A stretch of DNA of 64,000 nt, taken from the NCBI GenBank assembly GCA_949775045.1, contig OX459102.1, forward strand, positions 3,652,101-3,716,100, read 5' to 3'. The position numbers and the translations under genes were made by a program. The stretch is from Metridium senile. Taxonomy: Eukaryota > Cnidaria > Anthozoa > Actiniaria > Metridiidae. This document shows positions 23,553 through 33,130 of this stretch, one piece after another; position 1 is the stretch's first letter; every line of letters starts with the position of its first letter. The notes under the pieces were generated by a model. That model did no database searches. It saw only the letters and a list, made by a program, of their open reading frames with translations, and was not told where the DNA came from.

Positions 23553-23957
23553 TTATTCCATACCTATTATTGGAACTGATTTTTTTGATTTAACAGGGGT
23601 TTTTGATTTAACAAGTGGTTCTGATACAGGTTTTTCTTCGTTTTCTTCATGATTAGGTTTTATTGGAGTAATATTTTTATTATTTTTCTTCCATCTGAAA
23701 TATAAATCTACTGCTGTCAATGTTATTCCTACTAATGATAATCCAGTTGTTAGTGATATCTCAGGCATCCAGTTTTTTGAACTTGATTGTTCGTCATCAT
23801 CAGTATTATTTTCTAATTCAAGAGCTTTTTTAGCTTTCTTATGATATTCTACTAGTTTTCTACCAGCAGCAACTTTTTTTGGATCTTTTTGTTTTTGAAC
23901 TTTTTCAGGTTCCTTAGTTATTTGTTCATCAACTAATTTATCATTGTTTTCTGTCAT
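23553..23957 (-). CDS. Polinton 134-aa basic single-span protein
   Basis: The ATG at 23957 is preferred over the upstream TTG codon at 23969. The N-terminus is charged and contains DPKKVAAGRKLVEYHKKAKK, a motif seen in other Polintons (recalled). One membrane span (about 70-90) and a Lys/Pro-rich tail follow. The role is unknown; it may be a minor virion protein (inference). TATA-like box at 23983-23992. Confidence 0.65.
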   Translation of the reverse strand: MTENNDKLVDEQITKEPEKVQKQKDPKKVAAGRKLVEYHKKAKKALELENNTDDDEQSSSKNWMPEISLTTGLSLVGITLTAVDLYFRWKKNNKNITPIKPNHEENEEKPVSEPLVKSKTPVKSKKSVPIIGME

Positions 23958-24024
23958 CTTATAATACAAGTATATTAATAAATTCTTATACGATTTATTA
24001 ATATTTAATAATATTATTATTTAT

Positions 24025-24345
24025 GCTCAAGAGTTTCTATTGTCTGCTCAAGAGTCTGCTTAAGAGTGCTCAATAGTCTGCTCAACAGTTTCAACAGTCT
24101 GCTCAAGAGTGCCCAAGAGTCTGCTCAACAGTTTCTATTGTCTGCTCAAGAGTCTGCTTAAGAGTGCTCAATAGTCTGCTCAACAGTTTCAACAGTCTGC
24201 TCAAGAGTGCTCAAGAGTCTGCTCAACAGTTTCTATTGTCTGCTCAAGAGTCTGCTTAAGAGTGCTCAATAGTCTGCTCAACAGTTTCAACAGTCTGCTC
24301 AAGAGTGCTCAAGAGTCTGCTCAACAGTTTCAACAGTCTGCTCAA
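24025..24345. repeat. 98-bp tandem repeat grown from a gene's 3' end
   Basis: TTTCTATTGTCTGCTCAAG recurs at 24034, 24132 and 24230 (period 98), built from about 10-bp CTGCTCAAGAG/CTGCTCAACAG sub-units. On the minus strand it continues the EQTVETVEQTLE coding pattern of the neighbouring 196-aa protein past its stop at 24299. Confidence 0.85.
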
Positions 24346-24889
24346 GAGATTGCTCAATAGTTTTATGAATATTCTTCTCAAAATTATCATTATTACTAAT
24401 TTTAATATGTTTTGCTATTTGAAGTAAACCACTTGCTAAAGCAACAGTTCTTCCACCTTTCAAAATAACAAATCCAGCAAGGTTATTTAGCTCTTGTTTT
24501 ACCAATTCATTTTTCTGTAAATCTTTACAAAGCTCCTTTTTATTATCAATAGTTATTACATATGAAACTAATTCGGCAGTTGTTTCTATAGCAGTATCAA
24601 CTAATCCGTTTGTTACTTTATTACCCATTAAAATTTGATATCTATTATAATATTTATCCACATCTTTTGGAGACAACTTTTTAACATCACCCAAATTCAT
24701 ATTTACTCCTGTATAAGTTTTAATAGTTCCAAGAACTGCGAGAATAGATAATTGTTCTCTTTTTTCTTCAATTTCTGTATCGGTTTTTTTAACAGCCAGC
24801 TTCTTTTTTGGTTTCTTTTCTATTACCTCATCATTTTCCACTTTTTCTATTTTATTATCATCCATATATTGATCAAGAATTGATGTCAT
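24299..24889 (-). CDS. Polinton 196-aa protein with a repeat tail
   Basis: A Lys-rich N-terminus is followed by a helical middle containing VNMNLGDVKKL and a hydrophobic GFVILKGGRTVALASGLLQ (about 140-158). The C-terminal heptad-like EQSLEQTVETVEQTLEHS is encoded by the start of the 98-bp repeat. Function unknown. The tail length is probably variable between copies because the stop falls within the repeat. Confidence 0.65.
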   Translation of the reverse strand: MTSILDQYMDDNKIEKVENDEVIEKKPKKKLAVKKTDTEIEEKREQLSILAVLGTIKTYTGVNMNLGDVKKLSPKDVDKYYNRYQILMGNKVTNGLVDTAIETTAELVSYVITIDNKKELCKDLQKNELVKQELNNLAGFVILKGGRTVALASGLLQIAKHIKISNNDNFEKNIHKTIEQSLEQTVETVEQTLEHS

Positions 24890-24914
24890 ATAATAGTATA
24901 TATTTTTTATTTAT

Positions 24915-25541
24915 TTATATCATTCCAGGTATTTCTACATATGATATATATGGATGTCGTAAACAAAAGCATACTCTAGAATATTTTTCCGATTTTAGTA
25001 TTTCTAAAAAATGTTTTTTATTTTCTAAAGCCAAATCACCACCAAACTCGTCAAAAAGAATCTGATTGGATATTTTATTTGGGTTATAAAATGATATAAT
25101 ACAACTAACATTATCACGAAACGGTTTTGCTATGGCTGTTAGCTGTTGTGTTAATACCCATACTGATATCTTATCATGTCTACCTGAAAATGCTAAATTT
25201 ATAAACTTATTAGACCGTTGTTTTAATTCCTTTGAAAAAGCACAGTCGTCTAGAATTATTAATGTGTTCTGACCTGAAAACAATTCCTTACAACATGATA
25301 ATAATTCATTGATCTCATCAACACTATCAGCATCAGGTGATAAAACAATAAATCTTGGATCGTTATTAGCAAAGCCTTTGTACGTTGAGTTTCTTGAATA
25401 CGTTGGACATATTAATACAATATATTCAAATACATACCGATATGAACTTCTTAATAAATCGACTAAATATTTTGTTTTACCTGAATTTGTTGGGCCGGTT
25501 ATAATACTGTGAAATGGTGTTTCGCTTTTTAATTCTTCCAT
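24915..25541 (-). CDS. Genome-packaging ATPase (FtsK/HerA type)
   Basis: 208 aa. Walker A is GPTNSGKT (16-23), Walker B is LIILDD (94-99), and VWVLTQQL (about 139) is a sensor-like segment. This is the small A32-like ATPase that double jelly-roll viruses use to pump DNA into capsids. It lies directly downstream of the major capsid gene, as is common in Polintons and adintoviruses. The stop lies 26 bp from the start of the 196-aa gene. Confidence 0.92.
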   Translation of the reverse strand: MEELKSETPFHSIITGPTNSGKTKYLVDLLRSSYRYVFEYIVLICPTYSRNSTYKGFANNDPRFIVLSPDADSVDEINELLSCCKELFSGQNTLIILDDCAFSKELKQRSNKFINLAFSGRHDKISVWVLTQQLTAIAKPFRDNVSCIISFYNPNKISNQILFDEFGGDLALENKKHFLEILKSEKYSRVCFCLRHPYISYVEIPGMI

Positions 25542-25571
25542 TTATTATATTTTATAATACTAAAAATCTTT

Positions 25572-26816
25572 TTAATACATAATTGATTTTAAATCACTAT
25601 TTTCAACTTCCATAAGAGCATCAGCAACAACATACATATAACATGTTATATTACCAGCACCACCTACTGTTCTATTCATTTCTAGTTTAACTCCATCTTT
25701 TGTGCTATTCAATAACAACCCATTACCATGAATATCATTAGTAGGGTAAGTTCTCAAATCAATCCATAGAGCAAATTTATTAGAATAGAAATCTTTTTGG
25801 GATACATTATCAGTTTTACCAAATCTTCCTATGATAGAATTCCAAAAATCAGTTGGTAGCATACCTTTCGAATAAAGTTTATTTGGCATACCATCAACAT
25901 TAACATCTACTTGAGTAATATTAGGATTAACGAATTTTTCTGAGTCTCTTGTACCTAGGACATATGCTTCAGTAAACAAACACAAAATGCCTGTCATAGA
26001 TCGTCTTGGTATATTAACATGCTCATTTATTACTGATGTTGTGGTTTTATTAATTGTGAATGTCTTGTGGAGAAGAATATTTTCATAATAGAAACCTCTA
26101 CCAACTTGATAAGCTGCTTGAGCTTCACGTGCTAGAAAATCACTAACAATACACTCATATTCAAGCTCAATATTTGATAGACTATACGCGTATGATTTTG
26201 ATGAATCGCTGGTAATAGTAATCTCCGAACTTCCAGGAAGTGTAATTTCAAAGGATAGGGTATTTCTTAGCGATTTTGGATAAAACACACCATGTGAATC
26301 AAGAATTGGATTATTAATAGGTATTCTATATTTATCACTATAAACTGCTGCTAATGCTACTTCTGCTGCATCTGTTGTTACCTTATCACCAGCACCTGTT
26401 CGTAATTTTCGCATATTAGATGATGATACACCTTCTCTTAGCATATTTTCACGTTCGCTTTTCAATAAAAACAAATCGGAATATGTGTTATATAGATCAA
26501 TACGTTGTGTATCTTGTAAAGTTTCACCACCGTATAAAACCCTCATCCTAGAAATAAGAGCTCGTCCTAGATTATTTACAACTGTATTGTTAACATGAGC
26601 TCCTGTGCCTTTGTTTAGTTTAAAAATAAGACCTACACTACCAGGAACTAATACAACATTATCCGATAGCTTTGGTATATGAACATACAACGTTTCACCA
26701 GGATTTGCTGAGCTTGGGTTGAATGTTACACGATTTACTGTTTTCTCTGCTTTTAATCCAAAAGCTTGTTTGTAAACACGATTTACATCTAACTTATCTG
26801 AAATTGATTGTGTCAT
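25572..26816 (-). CDS. Major capsid protein, double jelly-roll
   Basis: A 414-aa beta-rich protein with YVHIPKLSDNVVLVPGS (about 44-60), VLYGGETLQDTQRIDLYNTY (about 93), IPINNPILDSHGVFYPKSLR (about 166) and LWIDLRTYP near 355. These segments and the size match Polinton capsid proteins of the adenovirus hexon/PRD1-like fold. The gene is transcribed divergently from the integrase through a 36-bp intergenic segment. The assignment is by motif and context; fold prediction would confirm it. Confidence 0.88.
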   Translation of the reverse strand: MTQSISDKLDVNRVYKQAFGLKAEKTVNRVTFNPSSANPGETLYVHIPKLSDNVVLVPGSVGLIFKLNKGTGAHVNNTVVNNLGRALISRMRVLYGGETLQDTQRIDLYNTYSDLFLLKSERENMLREGVSSSNMRKLRTGAGDKVTTDAAEVALAAVYSDKYRIPINNPILDSHGVFYPKSLRNTLSFEITLPGSSEITITSDSSKSYAYSLSNIELEYECIVSDFLAREAQAAYQVGRGFYYENILLHKTFTINKTTTSVINEHVNIPRRSMTGILCLFTEAYVLGTRDSEKFVNPNITQVDVNVDGMPNKLYSKGMLPTDFWNSIIGRFGKTDNVSQKDFYSNKFALWIDLRTYPTNDIHGNGLLLNSTKDGVKLEMNRTVGGAGNITCYMYVVADALMEVENSDLKSIMY

Positions 26817-26852
26817 TATAATCTTATAAAAGATTATATATTTATACCTATT
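26817..26852. promoter_or_regulatory. Divergent promoter between capsid and integrase genes
   Basis: Only 36 bp separate the two start codons. TATAAAAG on plus (26825-26832) faces the integrase and GGTATAAA on minus (26841-26848) faces the capsid gene, each about 25-32 nt from its ATG. Untranslated leaders would therefore be nearly absent. Confidence 0.5.
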
Positions 26853-27842
26853 ATGAACAAAACATTATCAGAATATTATTATAGCCCACAAGGTTATTGG
26901 AAAGGATATTCTGCTATTTCCAAACTATCAAATGCAGCAGATATCAAAGAAGATGTTGTAAAAAAATGGCTTGAGAAACAAGCATTATGGCAGATATATT
27001 TATCAAAACCCGAATATATTCCTAAACCTCATTGGGATATTTTCACACCAAACAAAATTCATCAAGCAGATCTATTATTCTTACCACATGATACTGTGAA
27101 AAGAAAAACCTACAAATATGCTTTGGTGGTTGTTGATATAGCAAGTAGATATATTGATGCTGAGCCCTTGACGTCTAAGTACTCAACAGAAGTTACTAAA
27201 GCTTTCACAAGGATCTATTCCCGTCGATTGAATTGGCCGAAAACAATGATGGTTGATCCAGGTACAGAATTTATGGGTGAATTAACAAAAGTATTAAAAA
27301 ATAAAAATATAAAAATTCAACGAGGAGAAGCTGGAAATCATAAAGCACAATCTTTGGTCGAGCGTGCTAATAGGACTATTGCTGAAAAGCTTTTTAGTCA
27401 TCAGTACGCTCAAGAAATGCTTATGGAAGATGAAAGATCTCGTGAATGGGTTAATAGACTACCTGATGTAGTAAAATCTATTAATAGTGAAGTGAAAAGA
27501 ATTACTGGAAAAGAGCCTGCAGAATCGATAAAAATGAAAGCACTGCAGCATAAAGATTTCAAATATAAGAGGCCTGTTGGTATGAAAGAAGAAAGATTAC
27601 CAGCTGGTGTGAAAGTTAGATATTTATACGCTCCTGGCGAAGAGGAAGGCGGTGATAAACATCGTGCTACTGACCCTATTTGGTCGTTGGAGATGTATGA
27701 TATATCTCGATCTATAGTATCATCTGATCAACCTGTATTATATTTCCTTTCTGAAGGGGCCCCTAAACGTTCTTTTGTTAGAGAGGAATTACAAACGGTT
27801 CCAGAAGATACACAGCTACCACCTGATAGTGTTTTGAATTAA
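26853..27842 (+). CDS. int: Retrovirus-type integrase of the Polinton
   Basis: 329 aa from the ATG at 26853; the frame is open to 26808, but only a TTG lies there, inside the capsid gene. The rve-type core has D73 (QADLLF), D135 (MVDPGTEF) and E170 (LVERAN), a DD35E spacing. The C-terminal RATDPIWSLEMYDIS and FVREEL region is typical of Polinton integrases. It should process and join the TIR ends and is the only plus-strand gene of the element. Confidence 0.92.
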   Translation: MNKTLSEYYYSPQGYWKGYSAISKLSNAADIKEDVVKKWLEKQALWQIYLSKPEYIPKPHWDIFTPNKIHQADLLFLPHDTVKRKTYKYALVVVDIASRYIDAEPLTSKYSTEVTKAFTRIYSRRLNWPKTMMVDPGTEFMGELTKVLKNKNIKIQRGEAGNHKAQSLVERANRTIAEKLFSHQYAQEMLMEDERSREWVNRLPDVVKSINSEVKRITGKEPAESIKMKALQHKDFKYKRPVGMKEERLPAGVKVRYLYAPGEEEGGDKHRATDPIWSLEMYDISRSIVSSDQPVLYFLSEGAPKRSFVREELQTVPEDTQLPPDSVLN

Positions 27843-27883
27843 ATTTTTGTTTACTACTTTTTTTTTTGTTTACAATTTTTTGT

Positions 27884-30800
27884 TTACAATTTTTTGTTTA
27901 CATCTTTTGAATGTATTACTTTTTCATTAATATTTTTATAACCGTATGCAAGCGTGTGAATACCATCTGCTTGAATATTTCTTTTGTCATCATCTCTTGA
28001 TAAGGCAACTTTGTTTACTGTTTCTGTATATATTTCATGTTTGTAACTTCTTATAACATTCATTTTCCTTATGGCATCTTTTCCTTCGAATAAACATTTT
28101 TTATAGTCGTCAAATGAAATGGTTTTGTCTACTACTGATTTTTTCACTCCCTTGCAACGTTTCCCAACTTTTTCATCTATCTTATAAGCGTATAGCTTAG
28201 ATCGTAGACCTACAAATTCATCTATTTCTTCTCCAGCGGTCTCGTCTTTCATCATACCTATAACTTTTTTGTTGACCCTCTGTTTGATTCCTTTATGATT
28301 TTCTGGATAATTGGTTGTATCGAATTTTGTCTTAATATCTTGTTCAATATCATTATAAAAATCATCTGTGTCAATCTCATACATTAAACTATCAGTATCT
28401 GTGAATAGTAGTTGCGCTCTGTTATCATATTTTGGTTTGATGTAATTATAATGGAATTCATACATAAGCGTCTTTGATAGATCTAAGATTGACATTCCTA
28501 GATAGATAGGTTTGTTGAATACTAACTCTGTTTTACTCATATGTATTGCTGTTAGATTTTCTGAGAATATTGTTCTTTGTTTATAATTTGGTTTATTTAT
28601 TAATTTTGCTGCTTGTGATTCATTTGTTACTAATCTAATATCTTGTCTATTACGAATATTTTCCATGGTTTTCCCAAATACGGAATTATTCATCAGTTTG
28701 AAGAAATCCTTCTCAAAATCATTTTTAGCTTTAGTTCTTAGCTCTGTATTAAGGCTAATATATTGTGCCAACCAATTTGATTCTTTGAACAAGACACCTC
28801 TATGGATTTTGGTTAATTTCATTCCAAGTGATAAATACAATTTTAATGTCTTGTGGTGAATCACATACTTCTTCTTATCACCAAGATTTGGAATTAGTTT
28901 TTCAACCTTATTGATTGTTAATCGTTCAGGTGCTAGTGGATATTCGTTATGCATCTCGTGTAATTCGATTGGATATTCTAGATCAACCTCTAGTATGCAT
29001 GGAAGTTTGTTCCACCTTGCCAATTCTTTTTTGTTCATCCATTTGAATCCGTGTGTAGGTAGTGGTTCAGACATTGCCCATCCGTATAAATTGTTAGCGT
29101 CAAGGTATTTTATAAATTTTGATTTTTTATTCTCATCATAGTTATTCATATATTTATTATTAGCTTTAGCATATCTTTTAGAAATCATAGAAATTCCTCC
29201 ACGAATTCCTTGTTCTATCATAAGGATCATATCCGGATCACTCAACAGTTCGAGATTAATATTTGTCATTCTAAGCATCGCATCCCATGATAATCCTGGA
29301 GCTGTATAATACCATGCTGGATCTAGTTTATAGTTCTCTAGACAAACATCTCTAAAGTTCTCAAACACATCTGCAAGAAGAATAACATCGCTCTTGAGAT
29401 ATAGATCATGATATTCCTTCATTGTTTTAATTTTGAATGTATCCCATACTTCCTGAGCATGTTTATAATTTTCTTCTGAAATGTTTATACCATTTAGCTT
29501 AGAATAAAATTCTTCTATTGGTGGTAGGAAAGTTTCATTTAATCTGTCTAGTGAATTTACATAATCATATGGATATACCCCTTTTCTCAATAATAAATCC
29601 AACTTTTTACCATCATATAACATAGACATGTTTCTGAATTGTTCTTTTGTAAGATTACTAACCAATGAATCTAAGCTACTACTCATAAATTTAAAACTAT
29701 CAATAAATCTAATCTCACGTTTTACATTACAATTTTTTCCATCCTTATTGGTAAATGTATCTACAACTATCTCTTTTTTGAATGAAATGTATTTCTCCTC
29801 ATTATTAGGAATACACTCAACATTACCCTCTGTCACTCCTAGGTTTTTTATAAACAGATGAGCATCATATCCAGCTAGATTATGAAATACAACTGGAATA
29901 TGATTAGGAATTTTATAATTTAGATTACAATCATTGTGTGCTGCACCTCGATATTTACCTGAAAGATGATCATGGTCTAGAACCTTATCCTTGTTTAATT
30001 CTTTCTCACATATATGACAGTGTGTTGCATTTTTATAATTTTCATTATCAATGTTTGTCATCACAACCTTTTTGTTATATTTAAACTTTTGATACAGGTT
30101 TCTTACTGATTTTTCTATTGCTTCAACAAATCTTTGTGAAATATCCACATCAGGTGATTTCTTAGTATATGTGTGAATCTCTGGTTGAAACAGATTATCA
30201 TCATAGGATTTTATCATATAACAATATCCGCTTGGTGTATGTTTCTGATATTTTTGTGTGAAAGATTGATTATCCTCTGGTTGACATGATGATATAGGTT
30301 CTGTTAGTGATTCAAAATCTGCGTATATTATAAATGGTACACGCATACTATTGTTGTAATTTTTGAAGTTTAGTGTTGCACCTTTATTTGGTAATCTTAT
30401 TTTAACAGCCTCATGATTATTACAATAATCTGAATGATTGTCTAATGATTGTTGTGTTTTAAATGATAACAAGCAGCGCTCACAATAGAATCTAACATGC
30501 CCGTTTTTGCTGGTTTGTGAATTAATTAATCTAGACATACTTTTGATCAAGCAGTAATGGTTTGTTTTATCATCTGATATCAGAAGAATGTTAATCGTTT
30601 GTTCACGATTATTGTTTTCGCTAATTCTAATTGGTGTTACATCCTTATCATAAGAGTACACGTTAATCGCGTATTTAGGATTATTATTTTCAAAGATTCC
30701 AATCTTATCAACCTGCACTGGAAACTCAAGTCCATCCCAGTTTAGATTTTCTGCATTTGCTTTTAATTTTTTGGATAATCTCTCAGGATGTACTTTAATA

Positions 30801-31693
30801 GGAAATACTCCTGATGTGACAGCCCATTTGAAGCATAAATTATCATCATTTTTGATGTTAACAATAGCTTCTTTTCGTTTTCGTTTTTCTGGTAGAGGAA
30901 TATATGATTTTGCTGTTATAGGATTATATTTATCAACATGAATATCAAAATTTACTATATTTTCGAATATCCATCCTGAACCTTTATTTTGATAGTTGTC
31001 TACCTTTTCTAAAATATTATCGGTTAGTCTATTGTAAACCTCTTCTATATTAGTTGCTTCTGTGATAATTTCTATTTTACTATGAAAAAACCCGTATGAA
31101 TCTACTTTCTCTTTCTTATTCATCTTGTAAAATTCAATCTCTAATAAAAGTTTCATTTTGATTGGTTTTTCTTGTTGTTTTAACATGTCTATGACATTCT
31201 GTTTATTATTCGTTAGAAATGATTTTGGATCTGTCTTATCAGTCCCTTTTATTCTATATGATGTAACAAATCCTTTCAACGCAGACTCCTTCATTTGGAT
31301 GTTAGTGTTTGCTTTGTTAGGTTTTGTTTTATTACCCGCAACATTTGTTCTAAGGTTATTGTAAATATCGTTTATCTTATTCTTCAAAGCCTCGACATGA
31401 TCATTGATAGGCTTTTTGATCGGTGGTGGAATATATGACATAATCCAATCTGCAAATTTATTTAATTGATGCTGAACTGCAGCAGCTGTATTTTGCGTTG
31501 TATGTACCGTTTTTGTTGCTTTCACAGGTTTTAAAATCGGTACATTAATTTCTGGTATCGGTTGATCCATTATATTATTAGGCATTTTTTCAGTTATACT
31601 ATTACTAATTATTTCCTCTTTATATCGGTTTGAAGACATTTTTTCAGTTATACTATTATTATGTATTTTCTCTTTATATCGGTTTGAAGACAT
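27884..31693 (-). CDS. polB: Protein-primed family B DNA polymerase
   Basis: 1269 aa. It starts inside the right TIR with two SSNRYKE repeats. A C2H2-like FYCERCLLSF...H...C site is near 400-425. Exonuclease motifs: YADFESL (about 456), NLAGYDAHLF and YLKSDVILLADVF. Polymerase motifs: LDANNLYGWAMS (about 866), KLMNNSVFGKTMEN (about 1004) and DTDSLMYEI (about 1100). This is the replicative enzyme that starts synthesis from a terminal protein at the linear ends. A dedicated terminal-protein domain is not obvious but may lie in the N-terminal 400 residues. The frame is complete. Confidence 0.95.
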   Translation of the reverse strand: MSSNRYKEKIHNNSITEKMSSNRYKEEIISNSITEKMPNNIMDQPIPEINVPILKPVKATKTVHTTQNTAAAVQHQLNKFADWIMSYIPPPIKKPINDHVEALKNKINDIYNNLRTNVAGNKTKPNKANTNIQMKESALKGFVTSYRIKGTDKTDPKSFLTNNKQNVIDMLKQQEKPIKMKLLLEIEFYKMNKKEKVDSYGFFHSKIEIITEATNIEEVYNRLTDNILEKVDNYQNKGSGWIFENIVNFDIHVDKYNPITAKSYIPLPEKRKRKEAIVNIKNDDNLCFKWAVTSGVFPIKVHPERLSKKLKANAENLNWDGLEFPVQVDKIGIFENNNPKYAINVYSYDKDVTPIRISENNNREQTINILLISDDKTNHYCLIKSMSRLINSQTSKNGHVRFYCERCLLSFKTQQSLDNHSDYCNNHEAVKIRLPNKGATLNFKNYNNSMRVPFIIYADFESLTEPISSCQPEDNQSFTQKYQKHTPSGYCYMIKSYDDNLFQPEIHTYTKKSPDVDISQRFVEAIEKSVRNLYQKFKYNKKVVMTNIDNENYKNATHCHICEKELNKDKVLDHDHLSGKYRGAAHNDCNLNYKIPNHIPVVFHNLAGYDAHLFIKNLGVTEGNVECIPNNEEKYISFKKEIVVDTFTNKDGKNCNVKREIRFIDSFKFMSSSLDSLVSNLTKEQFRNMSMLYDGKKLDLLLRKGVYPYDYVNSLDRLNETFLPPIEEFYSKLNGINISEENYKHAQEVWDTFKIKTMKEYHDLYLKSDVILLADVFENFRDVCLENYKLDPAWYYTAPGLSWDAMLRMTNINLELLSDPDMILMIEQGIRGGISMISKRYAKANNKYMNNYDENKKSKFIKYLDANNLYGWAMSEPLPTHGFKWMNKKELARWNKLPCILEVDLEYPIELHEMHNEYPLAPERLTINKVEKLIPNLGDKKKYVIHHKTLKLYLSLGMKLTKIHRGVLFKESNWLAQYISLNTELRTKAKNDFEKDFFKLMNNSVFGKTMENIRNRQDIRLVTNESQAAKLINKPNYKQRTIFSENLTAIHMSKTELVFNKPIYLGMSILDLSKTLMYEFHYNYIKPKYDNRAQLLFTDTDSLMYEIDTDDFYNDIEQDIKTKFDTTNYPENHKGIKQRVNKKVIGMMKDETAGEEIDEFVGLRSKLYAYKIDEKVGKRCKGVKKSVVDKTISFDDYKKCLFEGKDAIRKMNVIRSYKHEIYTETVNKVALSRDDDKRNIQADGIHTLAYGYKNINEKVIHSKDVNKKL

Positions 31694-32242
31694 TTTCTTA
31701 TATATATTATTTAAATTTAAATTTTAAAGAATAAACGCATTTTGCATGATACCACAGAATAAACGCACCTTCATTAATAACCACATTATAGTTACAAAAA
31801 ATAAAATCATAATTAGAATTCCTGACATTCCTGAGATTCCAAGAATTTGATTGACAGTAAATTCCTAAGAGTAAAATCTCAGAATAATTTCAATAATGAC
31901 CACGCCCATCTCAGGAATTTCAGGAATGTTGATCATGTGATTTGTTTGACCTTTTGACCTTTGACCTTTGTTGTCACGCAATATTTGGTCACGCAATAAT
32001 ACCATAATTTGATGACGTGGTATTCCCAGAATTTGATTGACAGGTAATTCCCAGAAATTGTTATTTCTTTAATAATTTTTTCATGAAATAGGCTCCTCCC
32101 ATTTTTGCCGCCCCCTTTTTTGAAAAATTTACCTTCGATAGAATGGCATGTTTGTGATGTTTAGAGGTGCTTACGTATGGTGTTTGGTATGCGTAAGGTG
32201 GAAAAAGTCATTTTGTCCCCGAATCGGCCATTTACTACTACT
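31594..32242 (-). repeat. Polinton right terminal inverted repeat
   Basis: Inverted copy of 17427-18075. Its inner end contains the polB start and first coding repeats. Confidence 0.9.
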
Positions 32243-32249
32243 CCACAAG

Positions 32250-32969
32250 ACGAATTTCAACTCGTTTCAACATCCATTGTGGCTCACTTCAGTTTGTGTC
32301 AGTGTAAAACTTGTTTTTTGTTTCTTGACTTTCTCTAATGTTGAGGTATAAACAAAATCCTTTGTCTTTAAACGATCTTTGATTTGGAATGATGAAGAAA
32401 GCTGCCATAATTTCAATATTTTGGCATTAAAATCACTGTAGGTTTGTCGAAGCAGCCGTCACGGGCATGATGAATGAAAACCGGTTTCTGACAACCCGCT
32501 CTTTTTCAGTAAAACTACTGGGAAGCCATTTGAAAGCAACGTACGCGCGTCGTTAATTAAATTAAAACAATATTACTTTTTTATCGAAAATAATTGTGGT
32601 CATATAATAAAAATCTTATTAACTGAGCTTGGTCGGTCTGTACAGGAGAATCTTGACCTTGGTCGGGTTCTCATTGCGTTCGGTCTGTTCTTTCCGACTT
32701 TACCCGAGATTCTCCTGTACAGACCTCTCCCGCTCGGTTAATAAAATTGTATTATTTTACTGAAAAAAAGGGCCTATGTTATAAAAGAAATGGTCGATAA
32801 TTAGCGTGCGTATATCCAGTTCTGAAAGCACTCTGGTAGCTAGAGTCGCACTCGGCTAAAGCCTCGTGCGACTCTTACGCTACCATCGTGCTTCCAGAAC
32901 TGGATATACGCACGCTAATTATCGACCATTCCTTTACTCTCCGCGCGCCCATGTAATATCCTCTAAATC
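32250..32969. other. Right part of the element interrupted by the Polinton, plus two fold-back MITEs
   Basis: No gene is supported. A palindrome at about 32610-32760 (ACTGAGC..GGTCTGTACAGGAGA and complement) and a strong one at 32791-32929 (ATGGTCGATAATTAGCGTGC and complement) are fold-back repeats. Confidence 0.5.
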
Positions 32970-33130
32970 TTTGTCATGTCATTAGTATATCATTGTCATA
33001 TCATTAGTATATCATTGACATATCATTGTCATATCATTAGTATATCCTTGTCATATGATTAGCATATCCTTGTCATATCATTAGTATATCAGTCATATTA
33101 TATATCATTTTCGTATATCATCATCATATC
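32970..33130. repeat. ATATCATTRKC satellite, right block
   Basis: Same 10-12 bp units as 16118-16290, now on the far side of the Polinton. Confidence 0.7.

Larger units (their letters stand above)
17427..32242. mobile_element. Complete Maverick/Polinton, 14.8 kb
   Basis: Inverted terminal repeats AGTAGTAGTAAATGGCC... (17427-18075) and their complement (31594-32242) enclose the unit. TCCACAAG is directly repeated at both outer borders (17421-17428, 32242-32249), overlapping the TIR ends, so the target duplication is 5-8 bp depending on where the end is placed. Twelve genes are open. Eleven are on the minus strand and the integrase is on plus. PolB, integrase, ATPase and major capsid protein together define a Polinton, a virus-like self-synthesising transposon. 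Near-identical TIRs and open frames point to recent insertion. No adenovirus-type protease was found. Confidence 0.95.

Noticed and set aside
26808..26852. N-terminal extension of the integrase
   Set aside because: It begins at TTG within the capsid gene; the first ATG is 26853 and lies 3' of a TATA-like box.
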